DNA of 56,342 bases from Bacteroides sp. (GTDB lineage Bacteria; Bacteroidota; Bacteroidia; Bacteroidales; Muribaculaceae). Made by a program: the position numbers and the translations under genes. Below, piece by piece: positions 6,106 through 14,966 of the stretch. A model generated the notes under the pieces. The model was not told where the DNA came from, searched no databases, and saw only the letters and a list, made by a program, of their open reading frames with translations. The stretch is taken from positions 23,401-79,742 of the forward strand of contig JAAVEB010000015.1 of assembly GCA_014801525.1 (NCBI GenBank), given 5' to 3'. Numbering within the stretch: position 1 is the first letter of the stretch; each line of letters starts with the position of its first letter.

Positions 6106-9063
6106 TTATTTCATTGCTTTGTAGATGGCGGACATGATAGCGGGGCGGATGTTGAGCTTGGAGAATGCCGCATTTTCACGGGTGGGGTTCACTCGGTTGC
6201 TGAGGAAGATGTAGATGAGGTCATGGGCGGGATCGACCCAGAAGCAGGTGCCGGTGAAGCCGATATGTCCGAAGGTCATTGCCGAAGCTTCGGGCGCGGT
6301 GGGCGTTTTGGTGATGTCGGCGATGTCGGGTCCGTCAAATCCGAGCCCTCGGCGCGAATTGGCGCTCTTTGTGGTGGTGAACAACTTGACCGTTTCGGGC
6401 GTAAGGATATCCTTGCCGCCATAGGAGCCGTTGTTGAGCCACATCTGGCACAGTTTGGCAAGGTCGTTGGCGTTGGAGAAGAGCCCGGCATTGCCCTGAA
6501 CCCCTCCCGAGAATGCCGCAAGCTCGTCATGGACATAGCCTTTGACGGTCTGCCGGCGGAGGAACGGGTCTTTTTCGGTGGGTGCCGTGCGGCTCGCTTT
6601 CCCTTTCAGCGAGGGATTGTAGTGGGTGCTGCTCGCGCCGAGTTTTTTGAAGATTTCCGACTCCACATATTCGTCATGGGCGCGTCCTGTCAAATTCTGT
6701 TCCATTTCCATGAGCAGGGCGAAATTGAGGTCGGAGTAGTAATAGTTTTTGTTGCTGCGGCGCTTGGCGTTGTGGATGCGGTCCATGATGGTGTCGGCGG
6801 TGGCTTGGGCGGCATATATGCCCTCGGCGATGGGGCGGGTGAAATCGGCTGTGCGCGAAGCTGAGGTGATGTCTTTGCGGAGCCGCGCATTGCGGTTTCC
6901 GTAGAGGTTGCGGGCTATTCTGATGGTGTTCTCGCCCCTCGGGCGGCGCGTGGTCAGCGCTCCCTTGAATGAGGCTGTGTCGATGAGCAGGCGGTGGAGA
7001 TTCAGTCCTGCCGGCATGCCGGTTTCATGAAGGAGCAGCTCGCGGACGGTTATATCCTCCTTGTCGCTCCCTTTGAGTTCGGGTATGTGCTTATAGACAG
7101 GGTCGTCGAGTCGGAAAAGCCCTTCATCGTAGGCGAGCATCAACCCGGGTAGCGTTCCGGCGGCTTTGCTGACCGAAGCGAGGTCATAGATGGTGGAGTC
7201 GGTCACCTGGCGGGTCTTGGAGTTGTCGGTGTAGCCATAGTTGCGGTCGAAGATGATGTTTCCCCCCTTGGCGACGAGCACCTGACAGCCGGGGAAGGCT
7301 CCGGTGGCAAGCCCCGTTTTCACAAGCGAATCGATTGTAGCCGCCATGGAGGCGCCGATGCCTTCAGCCTCGGGGGAGGTGTAGCCGAGTCGGGTTTTCA
7401 GGATGCCGATGCAGCGCCCCGCTTCGGCGACCCCGGCGATGTCGACAGGGAGGATTCCGTTGACTCGCTGCCCGCCGAAGATGCCTTGCGCGCAGTATTC
7501 CTGAGCATAAGGGGTGTTTTCGCCGACAAGCATTATAGCCGATGATTTCACCGGGGCGAACTTGGCGACTTTATAAGGGTTCATGAAGAACGCCGTCACG
7601 AGATTGGGGCAAGAGGCGAGTTTTTTAAGGTCGCTGACCGAGGCGGCATTGTCATTGTAGACCCCGGCGATGACGATGTCATGCTTTTTTATCGAGGCGA
7701 CTTGCGCGTCGGTCAGAGCGCCTGTCGTCGAGTAGGTGGTGACGTGGTTGTACTTGCCGCAATATTTTGAGAAAGTGTTGGATGCAGCTTCGCCTATATT
7801 GACCACGGCGATAGTCTTGTTGTCGAGATCGGCGACGGGGAGAAGATTCTCGCTGTTGGCAAGGCAGATGACGGATGCCGACGTGAGGTTGCGTATCATG
7901 GCGTCGGCTTCGGGCGCGTTGATGCGTCGGCTGAGCGACGGCGAGCTTACCGGAGCCGGACGGGAGGTGAGCCCGAGGGCATATTTGTAGCGCAGCATTT
8001 TCTTGCACCGCTCTTCGATGACGCTCATGGGGATTTCGCCTGAATTTACCGCCGCGATTACCGCCTTGATGTCGGCGAGCGGGGAAAGAGGCTCGAGCAG
8101 CAGGTCCATTCCCGCTTTGAGCGCGGCGACGCAATTGTTGCTCCCGGGCACATTGGCGCCCTTCATGGCGAGCCCGTCGCTCCACACGATTCCTTCAAAG
8201 CCGAGACGCTCTTTGAGCAAGCGGGTGACGATTGCCTCGGACAGTGAGGAGGGAACGCCGCTGTTGTCGAGCGCGGGGATATTCAGGTGTCCCACCATTA
8301 TTCCCGACAATCCGTGGTCGATGTACATTTTGAAGGGGAGGATGTCGACGCTGTCGAGCTGAGCGAGCGAGTGGTTGATGGTGGGGAGCGCCTTGTGGGA
8401 GTCCACGTTGGTGTCGCCGTGACCGGGGAAGTGCTTGCCGGTTGTGAGCACTCCGCTATGCTCCATGCCGAGGGCGAACGCAGTGCCGAGGGTTCCGACT
8501 CTCGCCGGATTTTCGCCGAATGAGCGGAAGCCGATCACCGGATTGCGGGGATTGGAGTTGACATCGAGCACGGGCGCGAAGTCAACGTGGATGCCGAGCA
8601 GGCGGCATTCGCGAGCCACTTCCTTGCCATATTCCCGCAGGAGTTCGGGGTTTTCGATTGCTCCGAGAGTCATGTTGTAGGGAAATTTCGGTGTTCCTTT
8701 CACTCTCATGGCAAGCCCCCACTCGCCGTCGAGGGTCATGAGCACGGGGACTGATGAAAGCGACTGGGCGTAGTCGGTGAGGGTGGCATACTGGTCAATG
8801 GTGCCCCGGCTGAACAGAAGCCCCCCTATGCCATAGTCTTTTACCAGGCGGGCTATCGACTGCTTGGTGGCGGCGAGAGTCTCGGGGTTGAGCTTTGGCA
8901 CGAAAATCTGTCCCACGCGATGGTTCAGATCCATGGTGTTATAGACTGAATCGACCCACTTTTCACGGTTCACATCATCGGTAGATGACAGAATGAGCGG
9001 AGATATTGCGTCGGCGCCTATCGCAGCAAGCGCCAACGCGAGTGACAGGAACAAGCGTTTCAT
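6106..9063 (-). CDS. GH3 N-acetylglucosaminidase-like / serine beta-lactamase-like fusion
   Basis: A 985-residue exported protein joining two enzymes. The start is the ATG at 9063, where a signal peptide begins (MKRLFLSLALALAA). The N-terminal half is a family-3 glycoside hydrolase of the NagZ type: KHFPGHGDT (about 210-218) with DSH just after supplies the His/Asp dyad, and VWSDGLAMKGA (Asp about 296) the nucleophile. From about residue 575 follows a class C beta-lactamase/transpeptidase-like domain with SVSK (Ser630, Lys633), a YSDLN motif and a late HIG triad. It probably acts on muropeptides or other GlcNAc-containing glycans in the periplasm or at the surface. It lies 48 bases downstream of the 5'-nucleotidase gene, probably in the same operon. 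Confidence 0.93.
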   Translation of the reverse strand: MKRLFLSLALALAAIGADAISPLILSSTDDVNREKWVDSVYNTMDLNHRVGQIFVPKLNPETLAATKQSIARLVKDYGIGGLLFSRGTIDQYATLTDYAQSLSSVPVLMTLDGEWGLAMRVKGTPKFPYNMTLGAIENPELLREYGKEVARECRLLGIHVDFAPVLDVNSNPRNPVIGFRSFGENPARVGTLGTAFALGMEHSGVLTTGKHFPGHGDTNVDSHKALPTINHSLAQLDSVDILPFKMYIDHGLSGIMVGHLNIPALDNSGVPSSLSEAIVTRLLKERLGFEGIVWSDGLAMKGANVPGSNNCVAALKAGMDLLLEPLSPLADIKAVIAAVNSGEIPMSVIEERCKKMLRYKYALGLTSRPAPVSSPSLSRRINAPEADAMIRNLTSASVICLANSENLLPVADLDNKTIAVVNIGEAASNTFSKYCGKYNHVTTYSTTGALTDAQVASIKKHDIVIAGVYNDNAASVSDLKKLASCPNLVTAFFMNPYKVAKFAPVKSSAIMLVGENTPYAQEYCAQGIFGGQRVNGILPVDIAGVAEAGRCIGILKTRLGYTSPEAEGIGASMAATIDSLVKTGLATGAFPGCQVLVAKGGNIIFDRNYGYTDNSKTRQVTDSTIYDLASVSKAAGTLPGLMLAYDEGLFRLDDPVYKHIPELKGSDKEDITVRELLLHETGMPAGLNLHRLLIDTASFKGALTTRRPRGENTIRIARNLYGNRNARLRKDITSASRTADFTRPIAEGIYAAQATADTIMDRIHNAKRRSNKNYYYSDLNFALLMEMEQNLTGRAHDEYVESEIFKKLGASSTHYNPSLKGKASRTAPTEKDPFLRRQTVKGYVHDELAAFSGGVQGNAGLFSNANDLAKLCQMWLNNGSYGGKDILTPETVKLFTTTKSANSRRGLGFDGPDIADITKTPTAPEASAMTFGHIGFTGTCFWVDPAHDLIYIFLSNRVNPTRENAAFSKLNIRPAIMSAIYKAMK

Positions 9064-9111
9064 CGTAATTGAGTTTGTTGAGGGGGAAACAATCAAAGCG
9101 GCATGCGGGTT

Positions 9112-10566
9112 TTACAGCCTGCGGCGATTGTCGTTATATTTAATATTTTTTCCCTTTTGGCTTAAAATATAGTCAATCATCGTTTCATCGAGACGCAGGG
9201 CACTGCGGGCTATGACGTTGCCGTTGGTGAGCGTGGCGAGGTAGTCGCCGCCGTTGGCGAGATAGTCGATGGTGACAAGAGTGTAGATTTTGTCGGGAAT
9301 GATGGCGTTGGGATCGAAACCGGCGCTGATGCCGTCGCCGTTCTTCCCGGCAAACACGTCGAGAGCCGCTTTCAGGTCGCTTCCCTTGATTTCCATTACC
9401 ACCAGCTTGTTGTCAAACGGCAGCATGGTCATGATAAGTTCTTTGGTGATGTGCCCAGCAGGGAGTCCGCGGCGTATTCCGCCCTTGTTTACGAGCGAGA
9501 GGTCGACTTTCCGGTCGGTAAGCTCGCTGCCCTTTTCGAACATCACGTCGGCAACCCAATTGACTGTCATGTGGCTTCCGTGGGGGAGTTCCTGAGCCAT
9601 TTTGCCGATTTTCTCCATTTTCAGCGCGTCGACACCCTTGCGGTAGTTCGCAAGCAGGGCGGCGGCTTCAGGGTAGATGCGGTTGTCAAGACGGCTATCG
9701 ACGGGAATGAGTCGATAGGCGGGAGTCATCGACTCGAGGTCGAGCGTGATTTCTCCGAGATAAAGTCCCCTACCGCCTGTCTGAACGACAAGAATCGAGT
9801 CGCCGGCAGCGTTGGGAATGAGATATTCCGGAGTTTTTTCAGCCGCAGGGTTGATAGTGGTGTGGGAGTGTCCGCCTATAATGATGTCGATATCCTCTGA
9901 TGAGCGGGCGATGTCGACGTCGCTCGGTGTGGGCGGATTGTGAGTGTCGTAGCCGACGTGGGTCAACGCAATCACGGCATCCACGCGCTCGATGTTTTTG
10001 AGGAACCATGCGAGCGAATTTGCCGCCTTGATTCCGTCGATATATTTTATGCCTCCGGTGTTGCTGTCGGCAATCATTCCTTTAGGATCGAGGTTGATGG
10101 CGATGAAGCCTATGCGCTTTCCTCCATACTCTTTTATGGTGTAGGGCTTGAAGATGGAGTCGAGCGCGGTGTCGCGCAAATCGTAGTTGCTGGTGAGCTT
10201 TTCGGCGTTCAGTCCGCTCCACACTTGGGCTATGGACTCAATGCCGTTGTCAAATTCATGGTTACCGAGAATCTGGATGTCATATCCGAGATTGTTCATC
10301 ATGTCGCGCTCAGCCTCGCCTTTGTAGATGGAGAAGTAGAGCGTGCCCTGAACCATGTCGCCGCAGTCGATGAGGAGCACATTAGGCTGCTCGGCTCTCA
10401 CGCTGTCGATGAGCGCCTTGCGTCGCAGAATGCCACCTTCGTTCTTGTCGGTGGGATCGAGCTGGCTGTGGGTGTCGTTGGTGTGGAGGATTATGAGGTT
10501 GTCGGCAGAGGCGAAGAGAGCGCCTGCCGCAAAGACTGAGGCTATGATAAGCTTGTTGAGTTTCAT
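9112..10566 (-). CDS. Periplasmic 5'-nucleotidase / metallophosphatase (UshA family)
   Basis: A 484-residue exported enzyme that likely dephosphorylates nucleotides. The ATG at 10566 starts a signal peptide (to about residue 21); the open frame extends further upstream but overlaps the divergent promoter region. The metal-binding motifs are all visible: HTNDTH (28-33), a GD motif in DCGDMVQG, GNHEFD, THVGYD and GGHSHT. A C-terminal 5'-nucleotidase domain follows, with NKGGIRRGLPAG and LPFDNKLVV. Both domains are in one chain. It is transcribed divergently from dacB; the 86-base gap holds a 10-base inverted repeat that could serve both genes. Confidence 0.93.
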   Translation of the reverse strand: MKLNKLIIASVFAAGALFASADNLIILHTNDTHSQLDPTDKNEGGILRRKALIDSVRAEQPNVLLIDCGDMVQGTLYFSIYKGEAERDMMNNLGYDIQILGNHEFDNGIESIAQVWSGLNAEKLTSNYDLRDTALDSIFKPYTIKEYGGKRIGFIAINLDPKGMIADSNTGGIKYIDGIKAANSLAWFLKNIERVDAVIALTHVGYDTHNPPTPSDVDIARSSEDIDIIIGGHSHTTINPAAEKTPEYLIPNAAGDSILVVQTGGRGLYLGEITLDLESMTPAYRLIPVDSRLDNRIYPEAAALLANYRKGVDALKMEKIGKMAQELPHGSHMTVNWVADVMFEKGSELTDRKVDLSLVNKGGIRRGLPAGHITKELIMTMLPFDNKLVVMEIKGSDLKAALDVFAGKNGDGISAGFDPNAIIPDKIYTLVTIDYLANGGDYLATLTNGNVIARSALRLDETMIDYILSQKGKNIKYNDNRRRL

Positions 10567-10603
10567 TTTAATTAAGTTTTTTGGCACATACGAAATTAAT
10601 AAA

Positions 10604-10635
10604 ATTTCGGGAGATGCACAACTTGCTCCCGAAAT
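10604..10635. promoter_or_regulatory. Inverted repeat between the 5'-nucleotidase gene and dacB
   Basis: Perfect 10-base arms ATTTCGGGAG (10604-10613) and CTCCCGAAAT (10626-10635) around 12 bases. It sits just upstream of the dacB -7 box and about 40 bases from the divergent start codon, where an operator for both genes could lie. A transcribed hairpin is less likely because it precedes both predicted transcripts. Confidence 0.5.
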
Positions 10636-10638
10636 GAT

Positions 10639-10646
10639 TAATTTTG
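10639..10646 (+). promoter_or_regulatory. dacB -7 box, five bases before the start codon
   Basis: TAATTTTG matches TAnnTTTG. The ATG follows at 10652, so transcription should start at or next to the start codon. No canonical TTTG stands 19-20 bases upstream; the inverted repeat occupies that place. Confidence 0.6.
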
Positions 10647-10651
10647 CAGTC

Positions 10652-12013
10652 ATGAAAAAAACGATGTTATTAATAGCCTTGCTGACGCTTTGCCGCTGCA
10701 TGGCTTTCAGCCAGCCGCTCGAATTCAAGGGTAGCGAAGCCGCTTCGATCGGAATATACATAGTTGATCTTGGAAGTAAGAGAATAGTAGCCGATTATAA
10801 TTCGGCTCGGACTTTTATCCCTGCGTCGGTGACCAAATGTGTGACGGCTGCGTCGGCTACGCTTTCGCTGGCTCCCGATTTCAAGTTTAGGACCGAAGCG
10901 CGCGCTTACGGGTCGGTCAGGGCAGGAGTGTTGCATGGCAATGTCGTGATAATAGGCGGGGGTGATCCCACTCTCGGCTCGCGCCACTTTTCATCGCGTC
11001 CGTCCTTTGCCGGCGAGGTGGCTGACTGGCTTAAGAATGCCGGAATCACCTCTATCGAGGGGTCGGTGTTGGTGTCGGAGGGAAATTTCCCCGAGATAGG
11101 GGTGTCGCCCTATTGGCTGCTTGAGGACACGCCGTGGGAATATGGCGCCGGATATTACGGAATAAATTACCGTGACAACAGTTTCACAATGACGGTTTCG
11201 CCAACAGAGATAGTGAGCATGGCTCCGAGAATTGAATCGCTATCGGTGGAGCTTGATTTGACAAAGGGAGCTGTGGGCGAGGTGTCGGCAATACGCGGCG
11301 AAGGCTCTGACCTCCTCTATCTGTCGGGAACATTGGCAAGCCCTACTTATGGCTCCCGCTATTCGATGCCCCGCCCGTCGGAGGTGTTGCTTGACGATGT
11401 TTATGCCGCTATGAAACGACGTGGCATAACCTGCACGGAGACCGACGTGACTGCTGAACGGGAAGCCGGGATAGCTCCGCTCGTGTATCGCTCGCCGGCG
11501 GCTCCTGAAATTCTAAGGTCAATGATGGTTAAGAGCAATAATCTTTTCGCCGAGTCGATGCTGAGGGCTTTGGCTTTTGGAACCGGCGGCAAGATTACCG
11601 ACAACGAGGCGCTTAAGATTGAAAAAAGGCTTCTCGGCGGCAGGCGACACGATTTTTCATCGATACGCATTCTTGACGGTTGCGGGCTTGCTGTGGGCAA
11701 TCGCATCACGCCCCGTTTTCTTGGCGGAATACTTGAGGACATGGCGTCGGGCGAACGTGCCAAGAGTTATGTGGGGCTGTTCCCGATTGCAGGAAAGGAG
11801 GGAACGGTCAAGGGGCTGCTCGCCAATACACGTCTCGCCGGACAGTTTGCCTTGAAATCAGGCAGCATGTCGGGGGTGTTGTGTTATGCGGGCTACAAGC
11901 TTGACGCCGCTCAACGTCCCACCCATGTAGTGGTTATAATGGTCAACGGATTCGTAGGGAAGTCGGCTCCTGTCAGAAAGGCGATTTCCGATTATCTTCT
12001 TAGCAAGTTTTAG
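10652..12013 (+). CDS. dacB: D-alanyl-D-alanine carboxypeptidase/endopeptidase, PBP4 type (S13)
   Basis: A 453-residue low-molecular-weight penicillin-binding protein that trims or cleaves peptidoglycan cross-links in the periplasm. The ATG at 10652 begins a signal peptide ending near AFSQ; the open frame upstream belongs to the region antisense to the 5'-nucleotidase gene. The active-site motifs are SVTK (Ser59, Lys62), SNN near residue 295 and KSG near 402. The long insert between the first two motifs is typical of S13 enzymes. It shares the divergent control region with the 5'-nucleotidase gene and ends 10 bases before the convergent lptD stop. Confidence 0.93.
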   Translation: MKKTMLLIALLTLCRCMAFSQPLEFKGSEAASIGIYIVDLGSKRIVADYNSARTFIPASVTKCVTAASATLSLAPDFKFRTEARAYGSVRAGVLHGNVVIIGGGDPTLGSRHFSSRPSFAGEVADWLKNAGITSIEGSVLVSEGNFPEIGVSPYWLLEDTPWEYGAGYYGINYRDNSFTMTVSPTEIVSMAPRIESLSVELDLTKGAVGEVSAIRGEGSDLLYLSGTLASPTYGSRYSMPRPSEVLLDDVYAAMKRRGITCTETDVTAEREAGIAPLVYRSPAAPEILRSMMVKSNNLFAESMLRALAFGTGGKITDNEALKIEKRLLGGRRHDFSSIRILDGCGLAVGNRITPRFLGGILEDMASGERAKSYVGLFPIAGKEGTVKGLLANTRLAGQFALKSGSMSGVLCYAGYKLDAAQRPTHVVVIMVNGFVGKSAPVRKAISDYLLSKF

Positions 12014-12023
12014 GGCGAGTGTC

Positions 12024-14822
12024 TTAATACCATGTCACGCCGTTGCTGTAGGACGAGCGTTTGTCATACTTGAGGTCCTGAAGCAGCGAAGACTTGACGG
12101 CTATGTGGAAATTGTAGCTCTTATAGGGTCCTACTGGCACAAAGCTTGCCGTCATGGTGAAGCAGTGGAGGTCGCGCGAGATGTTGCAGTTCATGTAGGC
12201 GATCTTTTTCGTGTCGAAATTGTAGCTGGCGCTGAATCCGAAGTTCCAGTTTTGAGTTGGCTGGATATTTCCGGAAAAGCTCAGGTTCTGGGTGATTTTC
12301 GGGTCATATTCCATCTTCCTCTTGTTGAATTTTCCATAGGAGTAATTCACGGAATAGTTAAAAGTGAGACTCCAGGGCACTTCCCATTTCATGTAACCTC
12401 CATCGGTAAGCTCAACTTCGTCTTTGTCCTTGTCGCGCATCGCGTCGCGCTGTCTGCGCCTTTCGGCTGCTCTTCCGTCGAAGTCGTCCACATCGTCGTC
12501 ATCATCATCGTCGCCTTTCTTATTTCCGCTCTTGTCTTTTTTCTTGAACGTATTGTTGTTGAAGGTGTAGGAGAAAGATGTTCCGGTGCTTGACAGTCGT
12601 CCTATGCCTTTCCCGGCTTTCCAGCGAGGAATGTTGACACGCACCGGGTTGCCCGCCGAGTTGAGCTGATAGGTGTAGACATCCCAGGTTGCCGAAAGGT
12701 TGAGGTTGAAGTTCTTTACAAGACGCAGCAACAACGAGGTGTTTATGTTGCTCCAGTTCATTGAGTCGGCAGCGAAATTATAGCTTTGTGACACCGAGAA
12801 GTTCTCTATCAGCGACACTTTCTTCTCTCCGACACTGTCGTTGGTGTTGACTTTCATCTCAAGGTTGTTGGAGAGAGAATAGCTCAATGTTCCCGATTTG
12901 CCTTGTCCGGGGACTCCGTAGAGCGCGTTGGGGAACAAGGAGTATTTTCGATTGATTAGCTCGCCTGCCGAATTCTGATAGGAGTAGTTGCCATAATAGC
13001 CGAAGAACGGCGAGGAGAAGTCGGGCGATCCCGAGAATGATATTGACGGGGTGGTGACGAGGCGTATCATTTTCACCTTTTTGCCAAGGAACGGGAGCGG
13101 CTGGAAGAAGCCGTAGACTTTGGTGTCCATCGAAATAGCCGCGCTGAAGTCCCACACGTTGTAAAGACTGTAGGTGGTGTCACACACTTCAGCTGACGCA
13201 GCCGGGTCCCATTGGCGTCGCACTTTTGAGGTGTACATTCGGTCGGTCAGTGACAGCGACGGTGTGAGGTTGAAATACTTGAACACGTTAAATGTCGCAG
13301 AAACCGGCACGGAGTGACGCATTCCGTTGCGCCAGTCCTTGATGAGGCTCTTTTTGAAGAACTCGTCCTGATTTGCCGTCAATGAGTTTTGGAACTGACC
13401 CGAGTAAGATAGCTTTATTTTTTCATACCATTTTTCTTTGCCGACAGCTCGCTTGCGCTTGAACGGATAGGTTTGCGACATGGTTACCGTGAGGTTAGGA
13501 AACGATACCGACAGTGTTGAGTCCTGGGTGCGCTGCGCGAGGTTGAGCGTTGTGGAGAATGACCATTTTGAGTTAGGGATTCGATAGGTCATGTTGACAC
13601 TTGAACTCTTCGTGTTTTCCGTGAACGACGAACTGTAATAGCTGTTGAGGTCGTTTCGCGAATATCCGGTAGAAGTGAAGTTGACGCTTGCCGACAGAGT
13701 CATGTTGGGATTTGCCTTGGCATCCTGCGAGTGGCTCCAGAGCACCTGGAAGTTGTTCATTTTTGAATAGTCGGCGCTCCCTTTTTCTCCTAAAATGGTG
13801 GTCAGATAGCTGATGTTGAAACTACCCGAAAACTTGTAACGCTTGGAATAGCTTGATCGTCCGGTGAGTCCCCATGAGCCTTTGGTATATATTTCTCCGG
13901 TCAAAGCAAGGTCGATATTATCGTTTATGGCAAAATAGTAACCACCGTTGCTCAGATAGAAACCGCGGTTGAAATCGTCGCCGAAAGTTGGGAAAATTAT
14001 ACCTGAGGAGTATTTTTCAGAGAAGGGGAAGTATCCGAAAGGCACTGCGAGTGGCAACGGCAATCCGGCGAGCACCATGTAGGCGGGACCTGTGACGATG
14101 TTGCTTTTAGGCTTCACTTTGGCTTTGGTGAGCTGGAAGTAGAAGTGGGGGTGTTCGTGGTCGGAACAGGTTGAATAGCGTCCGTTGGCAAGGAAGTATT
14201 CTCCGTTTTCCATCTTTTTTGTCTGCCCTCCGGTGAGGTAGCCTTCGCCTTGCTCGGTCACCACGTTGGTGATGAATCCTCGCTGGCTCTTGAAGTTGTA
14301 GCGCATCGTCTCGGAGGTGTATTCACCGCTTTTGTCGGTGAACACCGGAGTGCCTGACAATGTGCCTGTTGAATCAGGCAAGCCAAATGCGTTGACATTG
14401 TTGGTCGACATCTCCATGTTGATTTTCGCAGCATTGAGCTTCATCTGCCCATAGGTGACTTCGCTGTTTCCATACATGAAAGCGTCGTTTCTGCCGATGA
14501 GCACCATTGAATCTGACGCTCTGAAATTGACGATATTGTCAAGGTCGACTTTCTGGCGGCGTATCAGGGAACCGTCGGGACGTGGATCGGGCTGTTTTTT
14601 TCTGTTGCGTGTGTCGGCAGCGCTGTCAGCCAAGATCAAAGAGTCAGTCGGCGGGAACAGCGCGGCTATAGAGTCGGAATCAAGAGCGCTGATGAGAGTT
14701 CGCTTTTGATTATCCTTAAATTGCCATGAGTCACCGCCATCCCTTTGAATTTGAGGAGATGCTACGGTGGCTAAAGCCCATGACAGCACAATGAATATTA
14801 TATATGGATGAGAATGTCTCAA
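12024..14822 (-). CDS. lptD: LPS-assembly outer-membrane protein LptD
   Basis: A 932-residue protein that would insert lipopolysaccharide into the outer leaflet. It has a signal peptide, an N-terminal LptA/OstA-like beta-jellyroll region (about 85-260, with FMYGNSEVTYG and GEYTSETMRYNF) and a long LptD barrel. The stretch GPAYMVLAGLPLPLAVPFGYF, broken here as GPAYMVLAGLPLP then LAVPFGYFPF, is the family's conserved junction. An unusual feature is a run of aspartates followed by Arg/Lys-rich sequence at about 770-800, probably an exposed loop. It is divergent from tamB. LptB is encoded in this window at 49072; other Lpt parts are not. Confidence 0.92.
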   Translation of the reverse strand: MRHSHPYIIFIVLSWALATVASPQIQRDGGDSWQFKDNQKRTLISALDSDSIAALFPPTDSLILADSAADTRNRKKQPDPRPDGSLIRRQKVDLDNIVNFRASDSMVLIGRNDAFMYGNSEVTYGQMKLNAAKINMEMSTNNVNAFGLPDSTGTLSGTPVFTDKSGEYTSETMRYNFKSQRGFITNVVTEQGEGYLTGGQTKKMENGEYFLANGRYSTCSDHEHPHFYFQLTKAKVKPKSNIVTGPAYMVLAGLPLPLAVPFGYFPFSEKYSSGIIFPTFGDDFNRGFYLSNGGYYFAINDNIDLALTGEIYTKGSWGLTGRSSYSKRYKFSGSFNISYLTTILGEKGSADYSKMNNFQVLWSHSQDAKANPNMTLSASVNFTSTGYSRNDLNSYYSSSFTENTKSSSVNMTYRIPNSKWSFSTTLNLAQRTQDSTLSVSFPNLTVTMSQTYPFKRKRAVGKEKWYEKIKLSYSGQFQNSLTANQDEFFKKSLIKDWRNGMRHSVPVSATFNVFKYFNLTPSLSLTDRMYTSKVRRQWDPAASAEVCDTTYSLYNVWDFSAAISMDTKVYGFFQPLPFLGKKVKMIRLVTTPSISFSGSPDFSSPFFGYYGNYSYQNSAGELINRKYSLFPNALYGVPGQGKSGTLSYSLSNNLEMKVNTNDSVGEKKVSLIENFSVSQSYNFAADSMNWSNINTSLLLRLVKNFNLNLSATWDVYTYQLNSAGNPVRVNIPRWKAGKGIGRLSSTGTSFSYTFNNNTFKKKDKSGNKKGDDDDDDDVDDFDGRAAERRRQRDAMRDKDKDEVELTDGGYMKWEVPWSLTFNYSVNYSYGKFNKRKMEYDPKITQNLSFSGNIQPTQNWNFGFSASYNFDTKKIAYMNCNISRDLHCFTMTASFVPVGPYKSYNFHIAVKSSLLQDLKYDKRSSYSNGVTWY

Positions 14823-14850
14823 CTCTTAAGCAAAAAATGAAAATTCAGTG

Positions 14851-14858
14851 CAAAGATA
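14851..14858 (-). promoter_or_regulatory. lptD -7 box
   Basis: On the minus strand this reads TATCTTTG, a full match to TAnnTTTG, about 29 bases before the lptD start. No good TTTG -33 box is seen. Confidence 0.55.
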
Positions 14859-14931
14859 CGACTTGGAGCGGTTAAAAAAAAATATTATTGACAAGTTTAG
14901 ATTTTGTTAAAACCAAAATATGTAACTTTAT

Positions 14932-14962
14932 GTTGTATTTTGTGAAAGGACTATTTATTTTG
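14932..14962 (+). promoter_or_regulatory. Possible tamB promoter abutting the GTG start
   Basis: GTTG (14932-14935), 19 bases, then TTATTTTG (14955-14962); the GTG start codon is four bases further on. Both boxes are one base off consensus. The arrangement matches glsA, dacB and recO and predicts a leaderless mRNA. Confidence 0.45.
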
Positions 14963-14966
14963 AGAC

